64,000 nt of DNA from Lelliottia sp. WAP21 (GCF_020532665.2 NZ_JAIWPG020000010.1:1-64000), one strand, 5' to 3'; counted from the first letter of the stretch, positions 10,482 to 22,498 are shown. Made by a program: numbers and translations. The notes: a model not told the origin generated them from the letters alone.

Positions 10482-11765
10482 ATGGAATCCCTGACGTTAC
10501 AACCTATTGCGCGCGTGGATGGCACCATCAATCTGCCGGGTTCAAAAAGTGTCTCGAACCGCGCGTTGCTGCTGGCAGCACTGGCGAATGGCACCACCGT
10601 CCTGACCAATCTGCTGGACAGTGATGATGTCCGTCATATGCTCAATGCGCTAAAAGCGTTGGGAGTTCACTATACGCTTTCCGATGACCGTACCCGTTGT
10701 GACGTCACTGGCAACGGCGGGGCGCTGCAGTCTGCCGACGCGCTGGAGCTTTTCCTGGGCAATGCGGGGACGGCGATGCGTCCGCTGGCGGCGGCGCTTT
10801 GCCTGGGGCGTAATAATATTGTGCTGACCGGTGAGCCGCGTATGAAAGAGCGTCCCATTGGCCATCTGGTCGATGCCCTTCGTCAGGGTGGCGCGCAAAT
10901 CGATTATCTGGAGCAGGAAAATTACCCTCCCTTGCGCCTGCGTGGCGGATTCACCGGCGGCAATGTAGAGGTTGACGGCAGCGTTTCCAGCCAGTTTCTG
11001 ACCGCGCTCCTGATGACCGCCCCACTGGCGCCGCACGATACGGTTATCACGATTAAAGGTGAACTGGTCTCGAAACCCTATATCGATATTACTCTGCACC
11101 TGATGAAAACCTTCGGTGTTGAGGTTGAAAATCAGGCTTACCAGCGTTTCGTGGTGCGTGGTGCGCAGGCGTATCAGTCACCGGGCAACTATCTGGTGGA
11201 GGGTGATGCCTCCTCTGCGTCTTACTTCCTGGCTGCGGGCGCGATTAAAGGTGGTACGGTGAAAGTAACCGGTATTGGCCGTAACAGCGTGCAGGGCGAT
11301 ATTCGTTTTGCGGATGTACTGGAAAAAATGGGCGCGATTGTCACCTGGGGCGACGACTTTATCTCCTGTACGCGCGGAGATCTTAACGCCATCGATATGG
11401 ACATGAACCATATTCCGGATGCGGCGATGACCATTGCGACGGCGGCATTGTTTGCTAAAGGCACCACCACAATGCGCAATATTTATAACTGGCGCGTGAA
11501 AGAGACTGACCGCCTGTTTGCGATGGCGACAGAGCTGCGTAAAGTCGGGGCGATCGTTGAAGAGGGCGAAGATTACATTCGCGTAACGCCACCGGCACAA
11601 TTGCAGTTTGCCGAGATTGGCACCTATAACGATCACCGCATGGCAATGTGCTTCTCGCTGGTGGCGCTGTCTGACACACCCGTGACGATTCTCGATCCGA
11701 AATGTACCGCGAAAACCTTCCCGGATTACTTCGAGCAGTTGGCGCGTATTAGCACGCTGGCCTGA
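10482..11765 (+). CDS. aroA: 3-phosphoshikimate 1-carboxyvinyltransferase (EPSP synthase)
   Basis: Shikimate-pathway enzyme joining shikimate 3-phosphate and PEP to EPSP, on the route to chorismate. The 427 residues match class I bacterial enzymes. [10 protein letters not shown] (phosphate and substrate-binding K, S, R) is near residues 19-28. NAGTAMRP spans residues 94-101, with G96 and P101 in the normal glyphosate-sensitive form. The C-terminal DHRMAM motif is present. Co-transcribed with serC. In K-12 the next gene is ycaL; here it is absent and a terminator follows directly. Confidence 0.97.
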   Translation: MESLTLQPIARVDGTINLPGSKSVSNRALLLAALANGTTVLTNLLDSDDVRHMLNALKALGVHYTLSDDRTRCDVTGNGGALQSADALELFLGNAGTAMRPLAAALCLGRNNIVLTGEPRMKERPIGHLVDALRQGGAQIDYLEQENYPPLRLRGGFTGGNVEVDGSVSSQFLTALLMTAPLAPHDTVITIKGELVSKPYIDITLHLMKTFGVEVENQAYQRFVVRGAQAYQSPGNYLVEGDASSASYFLAAGAIKGGTVKVTGIGRNSVQGDIRFADVLEKMGAIVTWGDDFISCTRGDLNAIDMDMNHIPDAAMTIATAALFAKGTTTMRNIYNWRVKETDRLFAMATELRKVGAIVEEGEDYIRVTPPAQLQFAEIGTYNDHRMAMCFSLVALSDTPVTILDPKCTAKTFPDYFEQLARISTLA

Positions 11766-11774
11766 TGATGCTCT

Positions 11775-11799
11775 GCCGCATCTACCCGATGCGGCTTTT
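11775..11799 (+). terminator. Terminator of serC-aroA
   Basis: Stem GCCGCATC / GATGCGGC with a five-base loop and a TTTTC tail, ten bases after the aroA stop codon. Confidence 0.82.
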
Positions 11800-11897
11800 C
11801 CTTACGCTTCCTGACGTTATTCTTCGCGATTTCTTCTACACTCTCCTTCAAACTTTCCGTAATTAACACGCAAAGATAACAGTTGCGTGCGTTGGCG

Positions 11898-11905
11898 CGT
11901 ATAAT
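11898..11905 (+). promoter_or_regulatory. Candidate -10 of the cmk promoter
   Basis: Perfect TATAAT (11900-11905) inside a GC-rich surround, about 45 bases before the cmk start. No convincing -35 is seen at standard spacing. Confidence 0.35.
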
Positions 11906-11950
11906 GCGCGGCGTTTATGTAAACGGTATGCCTTAATGAAGGAGAAAGAG

Positions 11951-12634
11951 ATGACGGCAGTTGCCCCGGTAATCACCATTGATGGACCTAGCGGCGCAGG
12001 AAAAGGGACGCTGTGTAAGGCGATGGCGGAAGCATTGCAATGGCATCTTTTAGACTCGGGAGCAATTTATCGCGTACTGGCTCTGGCTGCGCTGCATCAC
12101 CATGTTGATGTGACCTCGGAAGAAGCCCTGGTACCTTTAGCTGCACACCTTGACGTGCGTTTTGTCTCCACCGATGGCAATCTTGAAGTGATTCTGGAAG
12201 GGGAGGATGTCAGCGGTGAAATTCGTACCCAGGATGTGGCGAGCGCCGCCTCTCAGGTTGCGGCTTTCCCGCGCGTGCGTGAAGCTTTGCTTCGTCGCCA
12301 GCGCGCATTCCGCGATGCCCCTGGCTTAATCGCCGACGGGCGTGATATGGGTACGGTGGTTTTCCCCGATGCGCCCGTAAAAATATTCCTCGACGCTTCT
12401 TCTGAAGAACGTGCGCAGCGCCGTATGCTTCAGTTGCAGGAGAAGGGGTTTAGTGTTAACTTTGATCGCCTTTTATCCGAGATAAAAGAGCGCGATGACC
12501 GCGATCGTAACCGCGCCGTCGCACCACTTGTTCCTGCTGAAGATGCATTAGTGCTGGATTCGACCAGTTTAACTATTGAGCAAGTGATTGAAAAAGCGCT
12601 ACAATATGCGCGCCAGAAATTGGCACTCGCGTAA
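11951..12634 (+). CDS. cmk: Cytidylate kinase
   Basis: Cytosolic kinase phosphorylating CMP and dCMP with ATP, in pyrimidine salvage and mRNA turnover. The P-loop GPSGAGKGT is at residues 12-20. The CMP-specific insert and the [14 protein letters not shown] lid segment ([10 protein letters not shown]) follow. The longest frame starts at 11936, but that upstream ATG lies inside AAGGAG, the ribosome site for the ATG at 11951. The resulting 227 residues ([10 protein letters not shown]...) equal the K-12 length. It is followed by rpsA. A promoter for rpsA lies in its last 60 bases. Confidence 0.96.
   Translation: MTAVAPVITIDGPSGAGKGTLCKAMAEALQWHLLDSGAIYRVLALAALHHHVDVTSEEALVPLAAHLDVRFVSTDGNLEVILEGEDVSGEIRTQDVASAASQVAAFPRVREALLRRQRAFRDAPGLIADGRDMGTVVFPDAPVKIFLDASSEERAQRRMLQLQEKGFSVNFDRLLSEIKERDDRDRNRAVAPLVPAEDALVLDSTSLTIEQVIEKALQYARQKLALA
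12576..12605 (+). promoter_or_regulatory. rpsA promoter inside the end of cmk
   Basis: TTGAGC (12576-12581) and TACAAT (12600-12605) are spaced by 18 bases. A GC-rich stretch (GCGCGCC) follows, typical of stringently controlled ribosomal-protein promoters. In E. coli, rpsA promoters are also found within cmk. Confidence 0.55.
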
Positions 12635-12746
12635 TCGCGACAGAATTTGTAGTACCCCCGCTGCAAGGGAGTGTGAGCGGGTATGTGAAACAACCCCATC
12701 CGGCATGAAGCCAGGTGGACGTTAAATCTAACTCTGAAGATTAAAC
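12635..12746 (+). promoter_or_regulatory. rpsA mRNA leader (S1 autoregulation)
   Basis: This 112-base leader has several short complementary segments (for example CCCGCT with AGCGGG around 12657-12681) and only a degenerate Shine-Dalgarno sequence (GAAG) before the rpsA ATG. E. coli S1 represses its own translation through a folded leader without a good Shine-Dalgarno. The same design is inferred here; no RNA fold was computed. Confidence 0.6.
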
Positions 12747-14420
12747 ATGACTGAATCTTTTGCTCAACTATTTGAAGAATCTTTAAAAACAATCGAAACC
12801 CGTCCGGGTTCCATCGTTCGTGGCGTTGTTGTCTCTATCGACAAAGACGTAGTCCTGGTTGATGCGGGTCTGAAATCTGAATCTGCAATTCCTGCAGAGC
12901 AGTTCAAAAACGCAGCCGGCGAGCTGGAAATTCAGGTCGGTGACGAAGTTGACGTTGCGCTGGACGCAGTAGAAGACGGCTTCGGTGAAACTCTGTTGTC
13001 TCGTGAGAAAGCTAAACGTCACGAAGCTTGGATCACGCTGGAAAAAGCGTACGAAGAAGCTGAAACTGTGGTCGGTGTTATCAACGGCAAAGTTAAAGGT
13101 GGCTTCACTGTTGAGCTGAACGGTATTCGTGCGTTCCTGCCAGGTTCACTGGTAGACGTTCGTCCAGTGCGCGATACGCTGCACCTGGAAGGCAAAGAGC
13201 TTGAGTTCAAAGTCATCAAGCTGGACCAGAAACGTAACAACGTTGTTGTTTCTCGTCGTGCCGTTATCGAATCCGAAAACAGCGCAGAACGCGATCAGCT
13301 GCTGGAAAACCTCCAGGAAGGCATGGAAGTTAAAGGTATCGTTAAGAACCTCACTGACTACGGCGCATTCGTTGACCTGGGCGGCGTTGATGGCCTGCTG
13401 CACATCACCGATATGGCGTGGAAACGCGTTAAGCACCCAAGCGAAATCGTGAACGTTGGCGACGAAATCACTGTTAAAGTGCTGAAGTTCGACCGTGAGC
13501 GTACTCGTGTGTCTCTGGGCCTGAAACAGCTGGGCGAAGATCCATGGGTCGCTATCGCTAAACGTTACCCAGAAGGTACTAAACTGACTGGTCGCGTTAC
13601 CAACCTGACCGACTACGGCTGCTTCGTTGAAATCGAAGAAGGCGTTGAAGGCCTGGTGCACGTTTCCGAAATGGACTGGACCAACAAAAACATCCACCCA
13701 TCCAAAGTTGTTAACGTTGGTGATGTAGTGGAAGTGATGGTTCTGGATATCGACGAAGAACGTCGTCGTATCTCCCTGGGCCTGAAACAGTGCAAAAACA
13801 ACCCATGGCAGCAGTTCGCGGAAACCCACAACAAGGGCGACCGTGTTGAAGGTAAAATCAAGTCTATCACTGACTTCGGTATCTTCATCGGCCTGGACGG
13901 CGGCATCGACGGCCTGGTTCACCTGTCTGACATCTCCTGGAACGTTACAGGCGAAGAAGCAGTTCGTGAATACAAGAAAGGCGACGAAATCGCAGCGGTT
14001 GTTCTGCAGGTTGACGCAGAGCGTGAGCGTATCTCCCTGGGCGTTAAACAGCTCGCAGAAGATCCGTTCAACAACTGGGTTGCTGTGAACAAGAAAGGCG
14101 CAATCGTAAACGGTAAAGTGACTGCAGTTGACGCTAAAGGCGCAACCGTAGAACTGGCTGACGGCGTTGAGGGTTACCTGCGCGCTTCTGAAGCTTCACG
14201 TGACCGCGTTGAAGATGCCACTCTGGTTCTGAGCGTTGGCGACGATGTTGAAGCTAAGTTCACCGGTGTTGACCGTAAGAACCGCGCTATCAGCCTGTCT
14301 GTTCGTGCTAAAGACGAAGCTGATGAGAAAGACGCTATCGCAACTGTTAACAAACAGGAAGAAGCTGGTTTCTCCAACAACGCAATGGCTGAAGCTTTCA
14401 AAGCAGCTAAAGGCGAGTAA
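12747..14420 (+). CDS. rpsA: 30S ribosomal protein S1
   Basis: The largest ribosomal protein. It binds single-stranded mRNA on the 30S subunit, is needed to start translation on structured or weak-SD messages, and is recruited by Q-beta-type phage replicases. The 557 residues hold six S1/OB repeats (roughly 21-87, 105-171, 192-260, 277-347, 364-434, 451-520). Repeated segments such as LTDYGAF / LTDYGCF / ITDFGIF and ISLGLKQ / VSLGLKQ are clearly visible. Start and length match K-12. Strongly biased, highly expressed codon usage. Downstream is a terminator, then ihfB. Confidence 0.98.
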   Translation: MTESFAQLFEESLKTIETRPGSIVRGVVVSIDKDVVLVDAGLKSESAIPAEQFKNAAGELEIQVGDEVDVALDAVEDGFGETLLSREKAKRHEAWITLEKAYEEAETVVGVINGKVKGGFTVELNGIRAFLPGSLVDVRPVRDTLHLEGKELEFKVIKLDQKRNNVVVSRRAVIESENSAERDQLLENLQEGMEVKGIVKNLTDYGAFVDLGGVDGLLHITDMAWKRVKHPSEIVNVGDEITVKVLKFDRERTRVSLGLKQLGEDPWVAIAKRYPEGTKLTGRVTNLTDYGCFVEIEEGVEGLVHVSEMDWTNKNIHPSKVVNVGDVVEVMVLDIDEERRRISLGLKQCKNNPWQQFAETHNKGDRVEGKIKSITDFGIFIGLDGGIDGLVHLSDISWNVTGEEAVREYKKGDEIAAVVLQVDAERERISLGVKQLAEDPFNNWVAVNKKGAIVNGKVTAVDAKGATVELADGVEGYLRASEASRDRVEDATLVLSVGDDVEAKFTGVDRKNRAISLSVRAKDEADEKDAIATVNKQEEAGFSNNAMAEAFKAAKGE

Positions 14421-14518
14421 TTCAAGCGTTCTGAATCCTTTGAGCTATAACGCAGTTACGGTTCGAAGAATGACGAGCAGACTTGACAGATTGCAGGATT
14501 CGTCCTGTAATCAATAAC

Positions 14519-14546
14519 AAAGGGCGGCTACGGCCGCCCTTGTTTA
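14519..14546 (+). terminator. Terminator of rpsA
   Basis: Stem AAGGGCGGC / GCCGCCCTT with a four-base loop and a short GTTT tail. It lies between rpsA and ihfB, so some read-through into ihfB is possible. Confidence 0.75.
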
Positions 14547-14588
14547 ATAAGCTGTTCAGCTAATTGGTTTGAAGGAACCGGAGGAATC

Positions 14589-14876
14589 ATGACCAAGTCA
14601 GAATTGATTGAAAGACTTGCCAGCCAGCAATCGCACATTCCTGCAAAAGCAGTGGAAGATGCAGTCAAAGAGATGCTGGAGCATATGGCCTCGACTCTGG
14701 CCCAGGGCGAGCGCATTGAGATCCGCGGTTTCGGTAGTTTCTCTCTGCACTATCGTGCACCACGAACCGGGCGTAACCCGAAGACTGGCGATAAAGTAGA
14801 TTTGGAAGGTAAATACGTTCCTCACTTTAAGCCGGGTAAAGAATTGCGCGACCGCGCCAACATTTACGACAACTGA
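14589..14876 (+). CDS. ihfB: Integration host factor beta subunit
   Basis: DNA-bending nucleoid protein that pairs with IhfA and binds the minor groove at specific sites. The 95 residues have the DNABII fold. [11 protein letters not shown] and GRNPKTGD, the beta-arm with its intercalating proline, are at about 46-70, and the KPGKELRDR tail follows. The C-terminus (NIYDN) is one residue longer than in K-12. GGAGG lies before the ATG. Followed by its own strong terminator. Confidence 0.97.
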   Translation: MTKSELIERLASQQSHIPAKAVEDAVKEMLEHMASTLAQGERIEIRGFGSFSLHYRAPRTGRNPKTGDKVDLEGKYVPHFKPGKELRDRANIYDN

Positions 14877-14906
14877 GTTTTACCTGCGGGTTAAAACTGG
14901 GTTATG

Positions 14907-14935
14907 AAAAAAAGCACCTTCGGGTGCTTTTTTTG
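14907..14935 (+). terminator. Terminator of ihfB
   Basis: Stem AAAGCACC / GGTGCTTT with a short TTCG-type loop, flanked by A and T runs (A7 before, T7 after). Confidence 0.92.
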
Positions 14936-15089
14936 TATTTACACTTCCACTTCTGAAGCACTCTCGCATTTTTAATGAAGATGGCTGTATAGCACGCAAT
15001 GTGTTTAGAGTCGCTCTCGCAACGTCCCTCTTTCTCGCCTGACAGGCCTCCTTCACCACGGCACACTGCTCTGAAACAGGGAGGTGTCG

Positions 15090-17354
15090 ATGGGTATACC
15101 AGCCGTAAGCGCATGTGTGATTCTGGGGATACTTCCTCTTTTGTGGTTGCCCGCGCTCCCCGATCTGGCCACGATCGGTGTCATAATTGTTGCAGGTATT
15201 GGGTTAGCGATGCAGAAACGGACAGGCTTGCGCTGCTTTGGTTTCGGGTTGATCTTTTTTGCATGGGGCACGCTTGCCGCGCTGGAATCTGTCTGGCCCA
15301 TGCAGAACCTGACCGCGGGCCCACAGCAGGCAAACGTTCTGCTGACCGCGACGGATGGCGCGACAACGCATCAGGGCGTTATCGTCACGCTTAATGGCAA
15401 ACCCTGGCGTGCACGGACCGGTATCACCCTTTATGGAAACTACTTACCGCAGGCCGCCTGTGCCGGTCAACGCTGGGCAATGACTCTACGTTTACGGGCC
15501 GTTCACGGTGAGCTTAATGACGCGGGATTTGACGCACAGCGTAATGCGCTGGCCCTGCATAAACCTTTGAGCGGTAGATTTACCCACGCCGAAGTACTCA
15601 ATGCTTCATGCAGCCTGCGTGCACGCTATCTGACCTCGCTGACATCTACGCTCAGCGTGTATCCCTGGGGGGCGGTCATACTGGGCCTGGGAATGGGGGA
15701 GCGGCTGGCGGTCTCGCAGGAGATCAAAAGCCTGATGCGTGAGACCGGCACGTTGCACCTGATGGCCATCTCGGGCCTGCACATCACCCTGGCGGCGTCT
15801 ATTTTTTGGTTTCTTGCGAGGGGAATACAGTTTCTACTGCCGTGCCGCTGGATTGACTGGCGAATGCCTTTGCTGGCGACCCTCTGTTTTGCCTGTTTTT
15901 ATGCGTGGCTTACCGGCTTACAGCCTCCGGCGTTACGCACGGTTGTTGCGCTTGCCGTACTGTCATTACTTCATCTCAGTGGTCGTCAATGGTCACCTTG
16001 GCAAATGTGGCTGACTTGCGTAGCCGTCATTCTGTTTAACGATCCGCTGGCTGTTCTGTCCCAAAGCCTGATGCTTTCAGCGTTTGCGGTTGCCGCACTG
16101 AGCTTCTGGTTCCAGTGGGTGCCTGTTCCTCGCTTTTCCGGACCTCGCGGGATGGCGCCCGTCATCAGTTTACTGCATTTGCAGTCAGGGATGCTGGTCT
16201 TACTCTTGCCCATACAGGTCATGATTTTTCATGGCTTCAGTCTTTCGTCACTGGTGGCTAATCTTTTTGCGGTCCCGCTGGTTACGCTGGTATCGGTGCC
16301 TTTAATTCTCGCTGGAATGGTATTGCATCTTTTCCCATTCAGCGCAGGTGAGGCCGCTGCCTGGTACCTGGCGGATAAATCTCTGGCCTTGCTGTTCTGG
16401 TTATTAAAGCAACTCCCTGATGGCTGGATAGACGTAGATGCACGCTGGATACCCTTAACGCTTTTTCCATGGCTCATCATCATCGGCTGGCGTTTACGAA
16501 TCTTGGGGCAGATGCCCGCGCTCTGCTTAACCGGTTGCGTTTTAGCGCTCTATCCCTTCTGGCGTGGAACGAAAATCGACAACTGGACGGTGCATATGCT
16601 GGATGTCGGTCAGGGCCTGGCGATGGTGGTCGAGCGCAACGGGCGGGCAATTCTGTATGATACCGGCCTTTCCTGGCCCGGTGGCGATAGCGCAAAACAG
16701 ATTATTATTCCCTGGTTACGCTGGCACCATTTAACGCCAGAGGGCGTCATCGTCAGCCATGAGCATGCCGATCATATCGGCGGGCTTAACTCGCTTCGTG
16801 CCGCCTGGCCACAAATGTGGGTGCGCAGCCCCTTGAACTGGGCGCAGCACAGACCGTGCTTTCGGGGCCAGCACTGGCAGTGGCAGGGATTAACCTTTAC
16901 GGTGCACTGGCCGCCGATGGGCTACCTCGCGCAGGGCAATAATCGCTCGTGCGTGGTGAAGGTTGATGATGGTCTGCATAGCGTATTGCTTACCGGGGAT
17001 ATTGAAGCGAATGCAGAACAAATGATGCTGAGTCGCCACTGGCAATATCTGACGTCTACACTTATCCAGGTGCCCCATCATGGGAGCAATACCTCGTCCT
17101 CTTTGCCGCTCGTACAGCGCGCGGAGGGAGCGTTGGCCCTGGCATCCGCTGCACGTTACAACGCGTGGCGATTTCCCTCCACAAAAGTGCTCCGGCGCTA
17201 CAAAAAGGAAGGTTACCAATGGTTCGATACACCGCAAAGTGGACAAATATCCGTCACATTCACGCAACAGGGTTGGCAAATCCGACGCTTACGAGATCAA
17301 TATTTACCGCGTTGGTATCATCAGTGGTTTGGCGTGCCTGCAGATAACGGGTAG
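15090..17354 (+). CDS. ycaI: ComEC/Rec2-family membrane protein YcaI
   Basis: Polytopic inner-membrane protein of the ComEC/Rec2 family, the channel type that brings single-stranded DNA into competent cells. An N-terminal OB-like periplasmic domain comes first. The Competence membrane core follows (about 200-480, with GLGMGERL and HLMAISGLHI). The C-terminal part is a metallo-beta-lactamase-like domain (MLDVGQGLAM, SHEHADHIGG near 556, VPHHGSNTSS). A GTG at 15084 extends the frame. The ATG at 15090 has the better site (AGGGAGG, five-base spacing) and gives 754 residues, as in K-12. First gene before msbA-lpxK, with a 36-base gap. A DNA-uptake role in this organism is inference. Confidence 0.9.
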   Translation: MGIPAVSACVILGILPLLWLPALPDLATIGVIIVAGIGLAMQKRTGLRCFGFGLIFFAWGTLAALESVWPMQNLTAGPQQANVLLTATDGATTHQGVIVTLNGKPWRARTGITLYGNYLPQAACAGQRWAMTLRLRAVHGELNDAGFDAQRNALALHKPLSGRFTHAEVLNASCSLRARYLTSLTSTLSVYPWGAVILGLGMGERLAVSQEIKSLMRETGTLHLMAISGLHITLAASIFWFLARGIQFLLPCRWIDWRMPLLATLCFACFYAWLTGLQPPALRTVVALAVLSLLHLSGRQWSPWQMWLTCVAVILFNDPLAVLSQSLMLSAFAVAALSFWFQWVPVPRFSGPRGMAPVISLLHLQSGMLVLLLPIQVMIFHGFSLSSLVANLFAVPLVTLVSVPLILAGMVLHLFPFSAGEAAAWYLADKSLALLFWLLKQLPDGWIDVDARWIPLTLFPWLIIIGWRLRILGQMPALCLTGCVLALYPFWRGTKIDNWTVHMLDVGQGLAMVVERNGRAILYDTGLSWPGGDSAKQIIIPWLRWHHLTPEGVIVSHEHADHIGGLNSLRAAWPQMWVRSPLNWAQHRPCFRGQHWQWQGLTFTVHWPPMGYLAQGNNRSCVVKVDDGLHSVLLTGDIEANAEQMMLSRHWQYLTSTLIQVPHHGSNTSSSLPLVQRAEGALALASAARYNAWRFPSTKVLRRYKKEGYQWFDTPQSGQISVTFTQQGWQIRRLRDQYLPRWYHQWFGVPADNG

Positions 17355-17390
17355 AATATGCGGCTATTTCAACAAATGCTGGTTTTATGA

Positions 17391-19139
17391 ATGCATAACG
17401 ACAAAGATCTCTCCACGTGGCAGACCTTCCGCCGACTCTGGCCGATGATTGCCCCTTTCAAACCAGGTCTCATCGTGGCGGCTGTGGCGTTAATCCTCAA
17501 CGCAGCCAGCGATACTTTTATGTTATCGCTCCTCAAACCGTTACTGGATGACGGTTTTGGTAAAACGGATCGCTCAGTGTTGCTATGGATGCCTCTGGTG
17601 GTTATCGGGTTGATGATCTTACGAGGTATCACCAGCTATATTTCCAGTTACTGTATTTCATGGGTATCGGGCAAGGTTGTCATGACCATGCGCCGTCGCT
17701 TGTTCAGCCATATGATGGGCATGCCGGTTGCTTTCTTCGATAAGCAATCCACCGGGACATTATTGTCACGTATTACCTACGATTCTGAACAGGTTGCGTC
17801 ATCATCGTCCAGTGCGCTAATTACGGTGGTTCGTGAAGGTGCCTCCATCATCGGTCTGTTTGTGATGATGTTCTATTACAGCTGGCAGCTGTCGATTATT
17901 CTCATCGTTCTGGCCCCCATTGTGTCAATTGCGATTCGCGTGGTGTCTAAGCGTTTCCGTAATATCAGCAAAAATATGCAGAATACGATGGGGCAGGTGA
18001 CCACCAGCGCTGAGCAGATGCTGAAAGGCCATAAAGAGGTGTTAATTTTCGGCGGTCAGGATGTCGAAACCAAGCGCTTTGATAAAGTGAGCAATAAAAT
18101 GCGTCTGCAGGGGATGAAAATGGTCTCGGCATCGTCCATTTCTGATCCTATTATCCAGCTGATCGCCTCGCTGGCATTAGCCTTTGTGCTGTATGCAGCC
18201 AGTTTCCCGAGCGTAATGGAAACGCTGACCGCGGGGACGATTACGGTTGTCTTCTCAGCCATGATTGCACTGATGCGTCCGCTCAAGTCGCTGACTAACG
18301 TCAACGCGCAGTTCCAGCGCGGCATGGCAGCCTGTCAGACTCTCTTCAGCATCCTGGATTCTGAACAGGAAAAAGATGAAGGCAAGCGCGTCATTGACCG
18401 TGCGAAAGGCGATCTTGAATTCCGCAATGTGACCTTTACCTATCCAGGGCGCGAAATCCCCGCACTTCGCAATATCAACCTCAATATTGAGGCCGGTAAA
18501 ACCGTTGCGCTGGTGGGACGTTCTGGCTCCGGTAAATCGACCATCGCCAGCCTGATCACCCGTTTCTATGATATTGATGAAGGCGAAATCCTGCTGGACG
18601 GCCATGATCTGAAGGAATACAGCCTGCGGTCATTACGTAATCAGGTTGCGCTGGTCTCCCAGAACGTCCATCTGTTTAACGACACCGTGGCGAATAACAT
18701 CGCCTATGCCCGTACTGAAGAGTACAGCCGTGAAGATATCGAGAAAGCGGCGCGCATGGCCTACGCAATGGACTTCATTAATAAGATGGATAATGGTCTC
18801 GACACGATTATCGGCGAAAACGGCGTGCTGCTCTCGGGCGGTCAACGTCAGCGTATTGCCATTGCGCGTGCGTTACTGCGAGATAGTCCGATTCTTATCC
18901 TGGATGAAGCCACCTCTGCGCTGGATACCGAATCTGAGCGTGCTATTCAGTCCGCACTGGATGAGCTGCAGAAGAACCGCACATCGCTGGTGATCGCGCA
19001 CCGTCTGTCGACGATCGAGCAAGCGGATGAGATCGTGGTGGTGGAAGATGGTGTCCTCGTAGAACGCGGCAGCCATGCCGATCTTCTGGCACATCGTGGC
19101 GTTTATGCCCAGCTTCACAAGATGCAGTTTGGTCAATGA
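17391..19139 (+). CDS. msbA: Lipid A export ABC transporter MsbA
   Basis: Homodimeric ATP-driven flippase moving core-lipid A from the inner to the outer leaflet of the inner membrane. The 582 residues have six membrane helices in the first 310. The nucleotide-binding domain has Walker [10 protein letters not shown] (376-384), signature LSGGQRQR (about 481-488), Walker [13 protein letters not shown] (about 500-511) and the switch histidine in IAHRLST. The stop codon overlaps the lpxK start by four bases (ATGA), so the two are translationally coupled. Confidence 0.97.
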   Translation: MHNDKDLSTWQTFRRLWPMIAPFKPGLIVAAVALILNAASDTFMLSLLKPLLDDGFGKTDRSVLLWMPLVVIGLMILRGITSYISSYCISWVSGKVVMTMRRRLFSHMMGMPVAFFDKQSTGTLLSRITYDSEQVASSSSSALITVVREGASIIGLFVMMFYYSWQLSIILIVLAPIVSIAIRVVSKRFRNISKNMQNTMGQVTTSAEQMLKGHKEVLIFGGQDVETKRFDKVSNKMRLQGMKMVSASSISDPIIQLIASLALAFVLYAASFPSVMETLTAGTITVVFSAMIALMRPLKSLTNVNAQFQRGMAACQTLFSILDSEQEKDEGKRVIDRAKGDLEFRNVTFTYPGREIPALRNINLNIEAGKTVALVGRSGSGKSTIASLITRFYDIDEGEILLDGHDLKEYSLRSLRNQVALVSQNVHLFNDTVANNIAYARTEEYSREDIEKAARMAYAMDFINKMDNGLDTIIGENGVLLSGGQRQRIAIARALLRDSPILILDEATSALDTESERAIQSALDELQKNRTSLVIAHRLSTIEQADEIVVVEDGVLVERGSHADLLAHRGVYAQLHKMQFGQ

Positions 19140-20113
19140 TTGCCCGCATCTGGTCCGGTGAATCACTGCTGTGGCTGTTGCTGCTGCCGCTCTCCTGGCT
19201 GTATGGCCTGGCGAGCGGCGTGATTCGCCTGTGCTATCGCCTGGGGCTAAAACGCGCCTGGCGAGCGCCGGTTCCGGTTGTTGTGGTGGGTAATCTCACC
19301 GCAGGTGGCAATGGCAAAACGCCGGTCGTCATTTGGCTGGTAGAAAAGCTAACCCAACGCGGGGTTCGTGTGGGTGTGGTATCCCGCGGTTATGGTGGCA
19401 AAGCGGCACGCTATCCTCTGCTGCTGAACGCGCAAACCTCTACTGCAGAAGCAGGGGATGAGCCCGTATTGATCTTCCAGCGCACGGGCGCACCGGTTGC
19501 CGTTTCCCCTAAACGCAGCGAGGCAGTACAGGCGCTGCTGGCGGAACATGATGTGCAACTGGTCATCACCGACGATGGGTTACAGCACTATGCATTAGCC
19601 CGCGATAAAGAAATTGTCGTGATTGACGGCGTACGCCGTTTTGGTAATGGCTGGTGGCTCCCTGCCGGGCCGATGCGTGAGCGTGAATCACGTTTGCGGT
19701 CGGTTGATGCCGTTATCGTTAACGGCGGAGAGGCCAAAACGGGCGAAATCCCGATGCAACTGGCGCCCGGGTTGGCGGTGAATTTGCTAACCGGTGAACG
19801 CCGGGACGTGACGCAGTTATCCTCACTGGTTGCAATGGCAGGGATAGGGCACCCACCCCGTTTTTTTGCCACCCTGGAAAACCAGGGCGCGACGCTCGAA
19901 AAATGCGTTCCCCTGGCAGATCATCAGGCATTAACGTCGGAAAAAGTGGCGTCGTTGTTAGCGCCGGGTCAGACGCTGATCATGACAGAAAAAGATGCGG
20001 TGAAATGCCGCGCCTTCGCGAAAGCGGACTGGTGGTATTTGCCGGTTGATGCCGAGCTTAGCGGAGAAAAACCTGAACAGTTGCTTAAGGAACTGATCGC
20101 GCTGGTGAAATAA
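19136..20113 (+). CDS. lpxK: Tetraacyldisaccharide 4'-kinase
   Basis: Membrane-associated kinase adding the 4'-phosphate to the lipid A disaccharide, a late step of the Raetz pathway. The 325 residues have an N-terminal hydrophobic anchor (about 10-32). A P-loop AGGNGKT is at 56-62. The ITDDGLQH motif (catalytic and metal-binding acid residues) and the VTEKD-like MTEKDAVKC segment near the end are also present. Coupled to msbA, which flips the finished product. Essential in E. coli. Confidence 0.96.
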   Translation: MIARIWSGESLLWLLLLPLSWLYGLASGVIRLCYRLGLKRAWRAPVPVVVVGNLTAGGNGKTPVVIWLVEKLTQRGVRVGVVSRGYGGKAARYPLLLNAQTSTAEAGDEPVLIFQRTGAPVAVSPKRSEAVQALLAEHDVQLVITDDGLQHYALARDKEIVVIDGVRRFGNGWWLPAGPMRERESRLRSVDAVIVNGGEAKTGEIPMQLAPGLAVNLLTGERRDVTQLSSLVAMAGIGHPPRFFATLENQGATLEKCVPLADHQALTSEKVASLLAPGQTLIMTEKDAVKCRAFAKADWWYLPVDAELSGEKPEQLLKELIALVK

Positions 20114-20156
20114 AGCGAACGGTATTCCTCAGGCGCGATGACCAACAGGAAAACGC

Positions 20157-21386
20157 ATGTCCATACCGCACCTCTCACTCACCGCTGCGCGCAATTTACA
20201 TCTGGCGGCGCAAGGGCTGTTAAAAAAACCTCGCCGACGCGCAAAACCCACGGATATCCTTCCTGCCATTCAGCGCATGTCGCTGCTGCAAATCGACACG
20301 ATCAATATTGTCGCCAGAAGCCCGTACCTGGTGCTGTTTAGCCGTCTGGGACCTTATGCGCCGCAATGGCTGGATGAGGCCCTTTTGCGCGGCGATCTGA
20401 TGGAATACTGGGCGCATGAAGCCTGCTTTCTGCCACGCAGTGATTTCGGTCTGGTGCGACACCGAATGCTGGCACCCGATAAAATGGGATGGAAATTCCG
20501 TCAGGACTGGATGCATGAGCACGCGCAGGAAATTGAGCAACTTATCGCGCATATTCATGAGAAAGGCCCGGTTCGGTCTGCCGATTTTGAACATCCGCGC
20601 AAGGGGGCGAGCGGCTGGTGGGAATGGAAACCTCATAAGCGACATCTCGAAGGACTCTTTACCTCAGGCAAAGTGATGGTTGTCGAGCGGCGTAATTTTC
20701 AGCGCGTCTACGATCTTACCCATCGGGTTATGCCGCACTGGGACGATAGCCGCGATCTGATTGAACAGCGTGATGCAGAGGCGGCCATGTTGGCCAATAG
20801 TGCTAAAAGCCTGGGCATTTTTCGTGCCTCCTGGCTGGCGGATTATTATCGATTGCGCCAGCCCGCGCTCAAGCCTCTGTTGTATAACTGGGAAGAAGAG
20901 GGACGCGTGGTGCGCGTGGACGTCGCGACGCTGGGGGAGATGTGGTTGCACGCCGATCTGCTGCCGCTGTTGCCTCAGGCCCTGGAGGGCAAGCTCACCG
21001 CGACGCACAGCGCGGTGTTATCCCCTTTTGATCCCGTAGTCTGGGATCGTAAGCGGGCAGAGCAATTTTTTGATTTCCATTATCGCCTGGAGTGCTACAC
21101 CCCTGCGCCGAAGCGGCAGTATGGCTATTTTGTTCTGCCACTGTTACACAAAGGTCTGCTCGTCGGACGCATGGATGCCAAAATGCACCGGAAAACGGGT
21201 GTGCTGGAGATCTTTGCGCTGTATCTTGAAGAGGGGATCGCGGTGAATGCGTCGCTGGAAAAAGGGCTTATCTTCGCCATCAGCCAGTTTGCCGAATGGC
21301 AGCATGCTAAACAGGTGACGCTGGCCCGGTTGCCTGATGGCCTGTTTGCGTCGTGTCGGAGTGGCTGGGAAATAGACATAGCCTGA
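20157..21386 (+). CDS. ycaQ: AlkZ-like interstrand cross-link DNA glycosylase YcaQ
   Basis: DNA glycosylase of the HTH_42 (AlkZ/YcaQ) superfamily. E. coli YcaQ removes alkylated purines and unhooks interstrand cross-links. The 409 residues align along their whole length, with winged-helix regions. The catalytic Q-phi-D motif is seen as Q45-I-D47 in LLQIDTINIV, and GWWEWKPHKRHLEGLF and HSAVLSPFDPVVWDRKR are conserved. The ATG at 20157 is 43 bases after lpxK. Followed closely by ycaR-kdsB. Mobile-looking features are absent. Confidence 0.92.
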   Translation: MSIPHLSLTAARNLHLAAQGLLKKPRRRAKPTDILPAIQRMSLLQIDTINIVARSPYLVLFSRLGPYAPQWLDEALLRGDLMEYWAHEACFLPRSDFGLVRHRMLAPDKMGWKFRQDWMHEHAQEIEQLIAHIHEKGPVRSADFEHPRKGASGWWEWKPHKRHLEGLFTSGKVMVVERRNFQRVYDLTHRVMPHWDDSRDLIEQRDAEAAMLANSAKSLGIFRASWLADYYRLRQPALKPLLYNWEEEGRVVRVDVATLGEMWLHADLLPLLPQALEGKLTATHSAVLSPFDPVVWDRKRAEQFFDFHYRLECYTPAPKRQYGYFVLPLLHKGLLVGRMDAKMHRKTGVLEIFALYLEEGIAVNASLEKGLIFAISQFAEWQHAKQVTLARLPDGLFASCRSGWEIDIA

Positions 21387-21431
21387 AAAAGGAATGTGGT
21401 AAGCTTTATTGATTACCTATTCGGAGGAACT

Positions 21432-22357
<926 letters not shown>

Positions 22358-22498
22358 TTCCTCTCTATCCCCTCGTTCGGGGGGATAGTCACGCTCTCCC
22401 GCCTGACCTTTTCTCCTTTATCCTTGATCTCATGAGGGTGACTTCTGCCGACGATACGCTCATTATAAAAGCAGTAGCCTTGATGGGGGTAATCTCAT

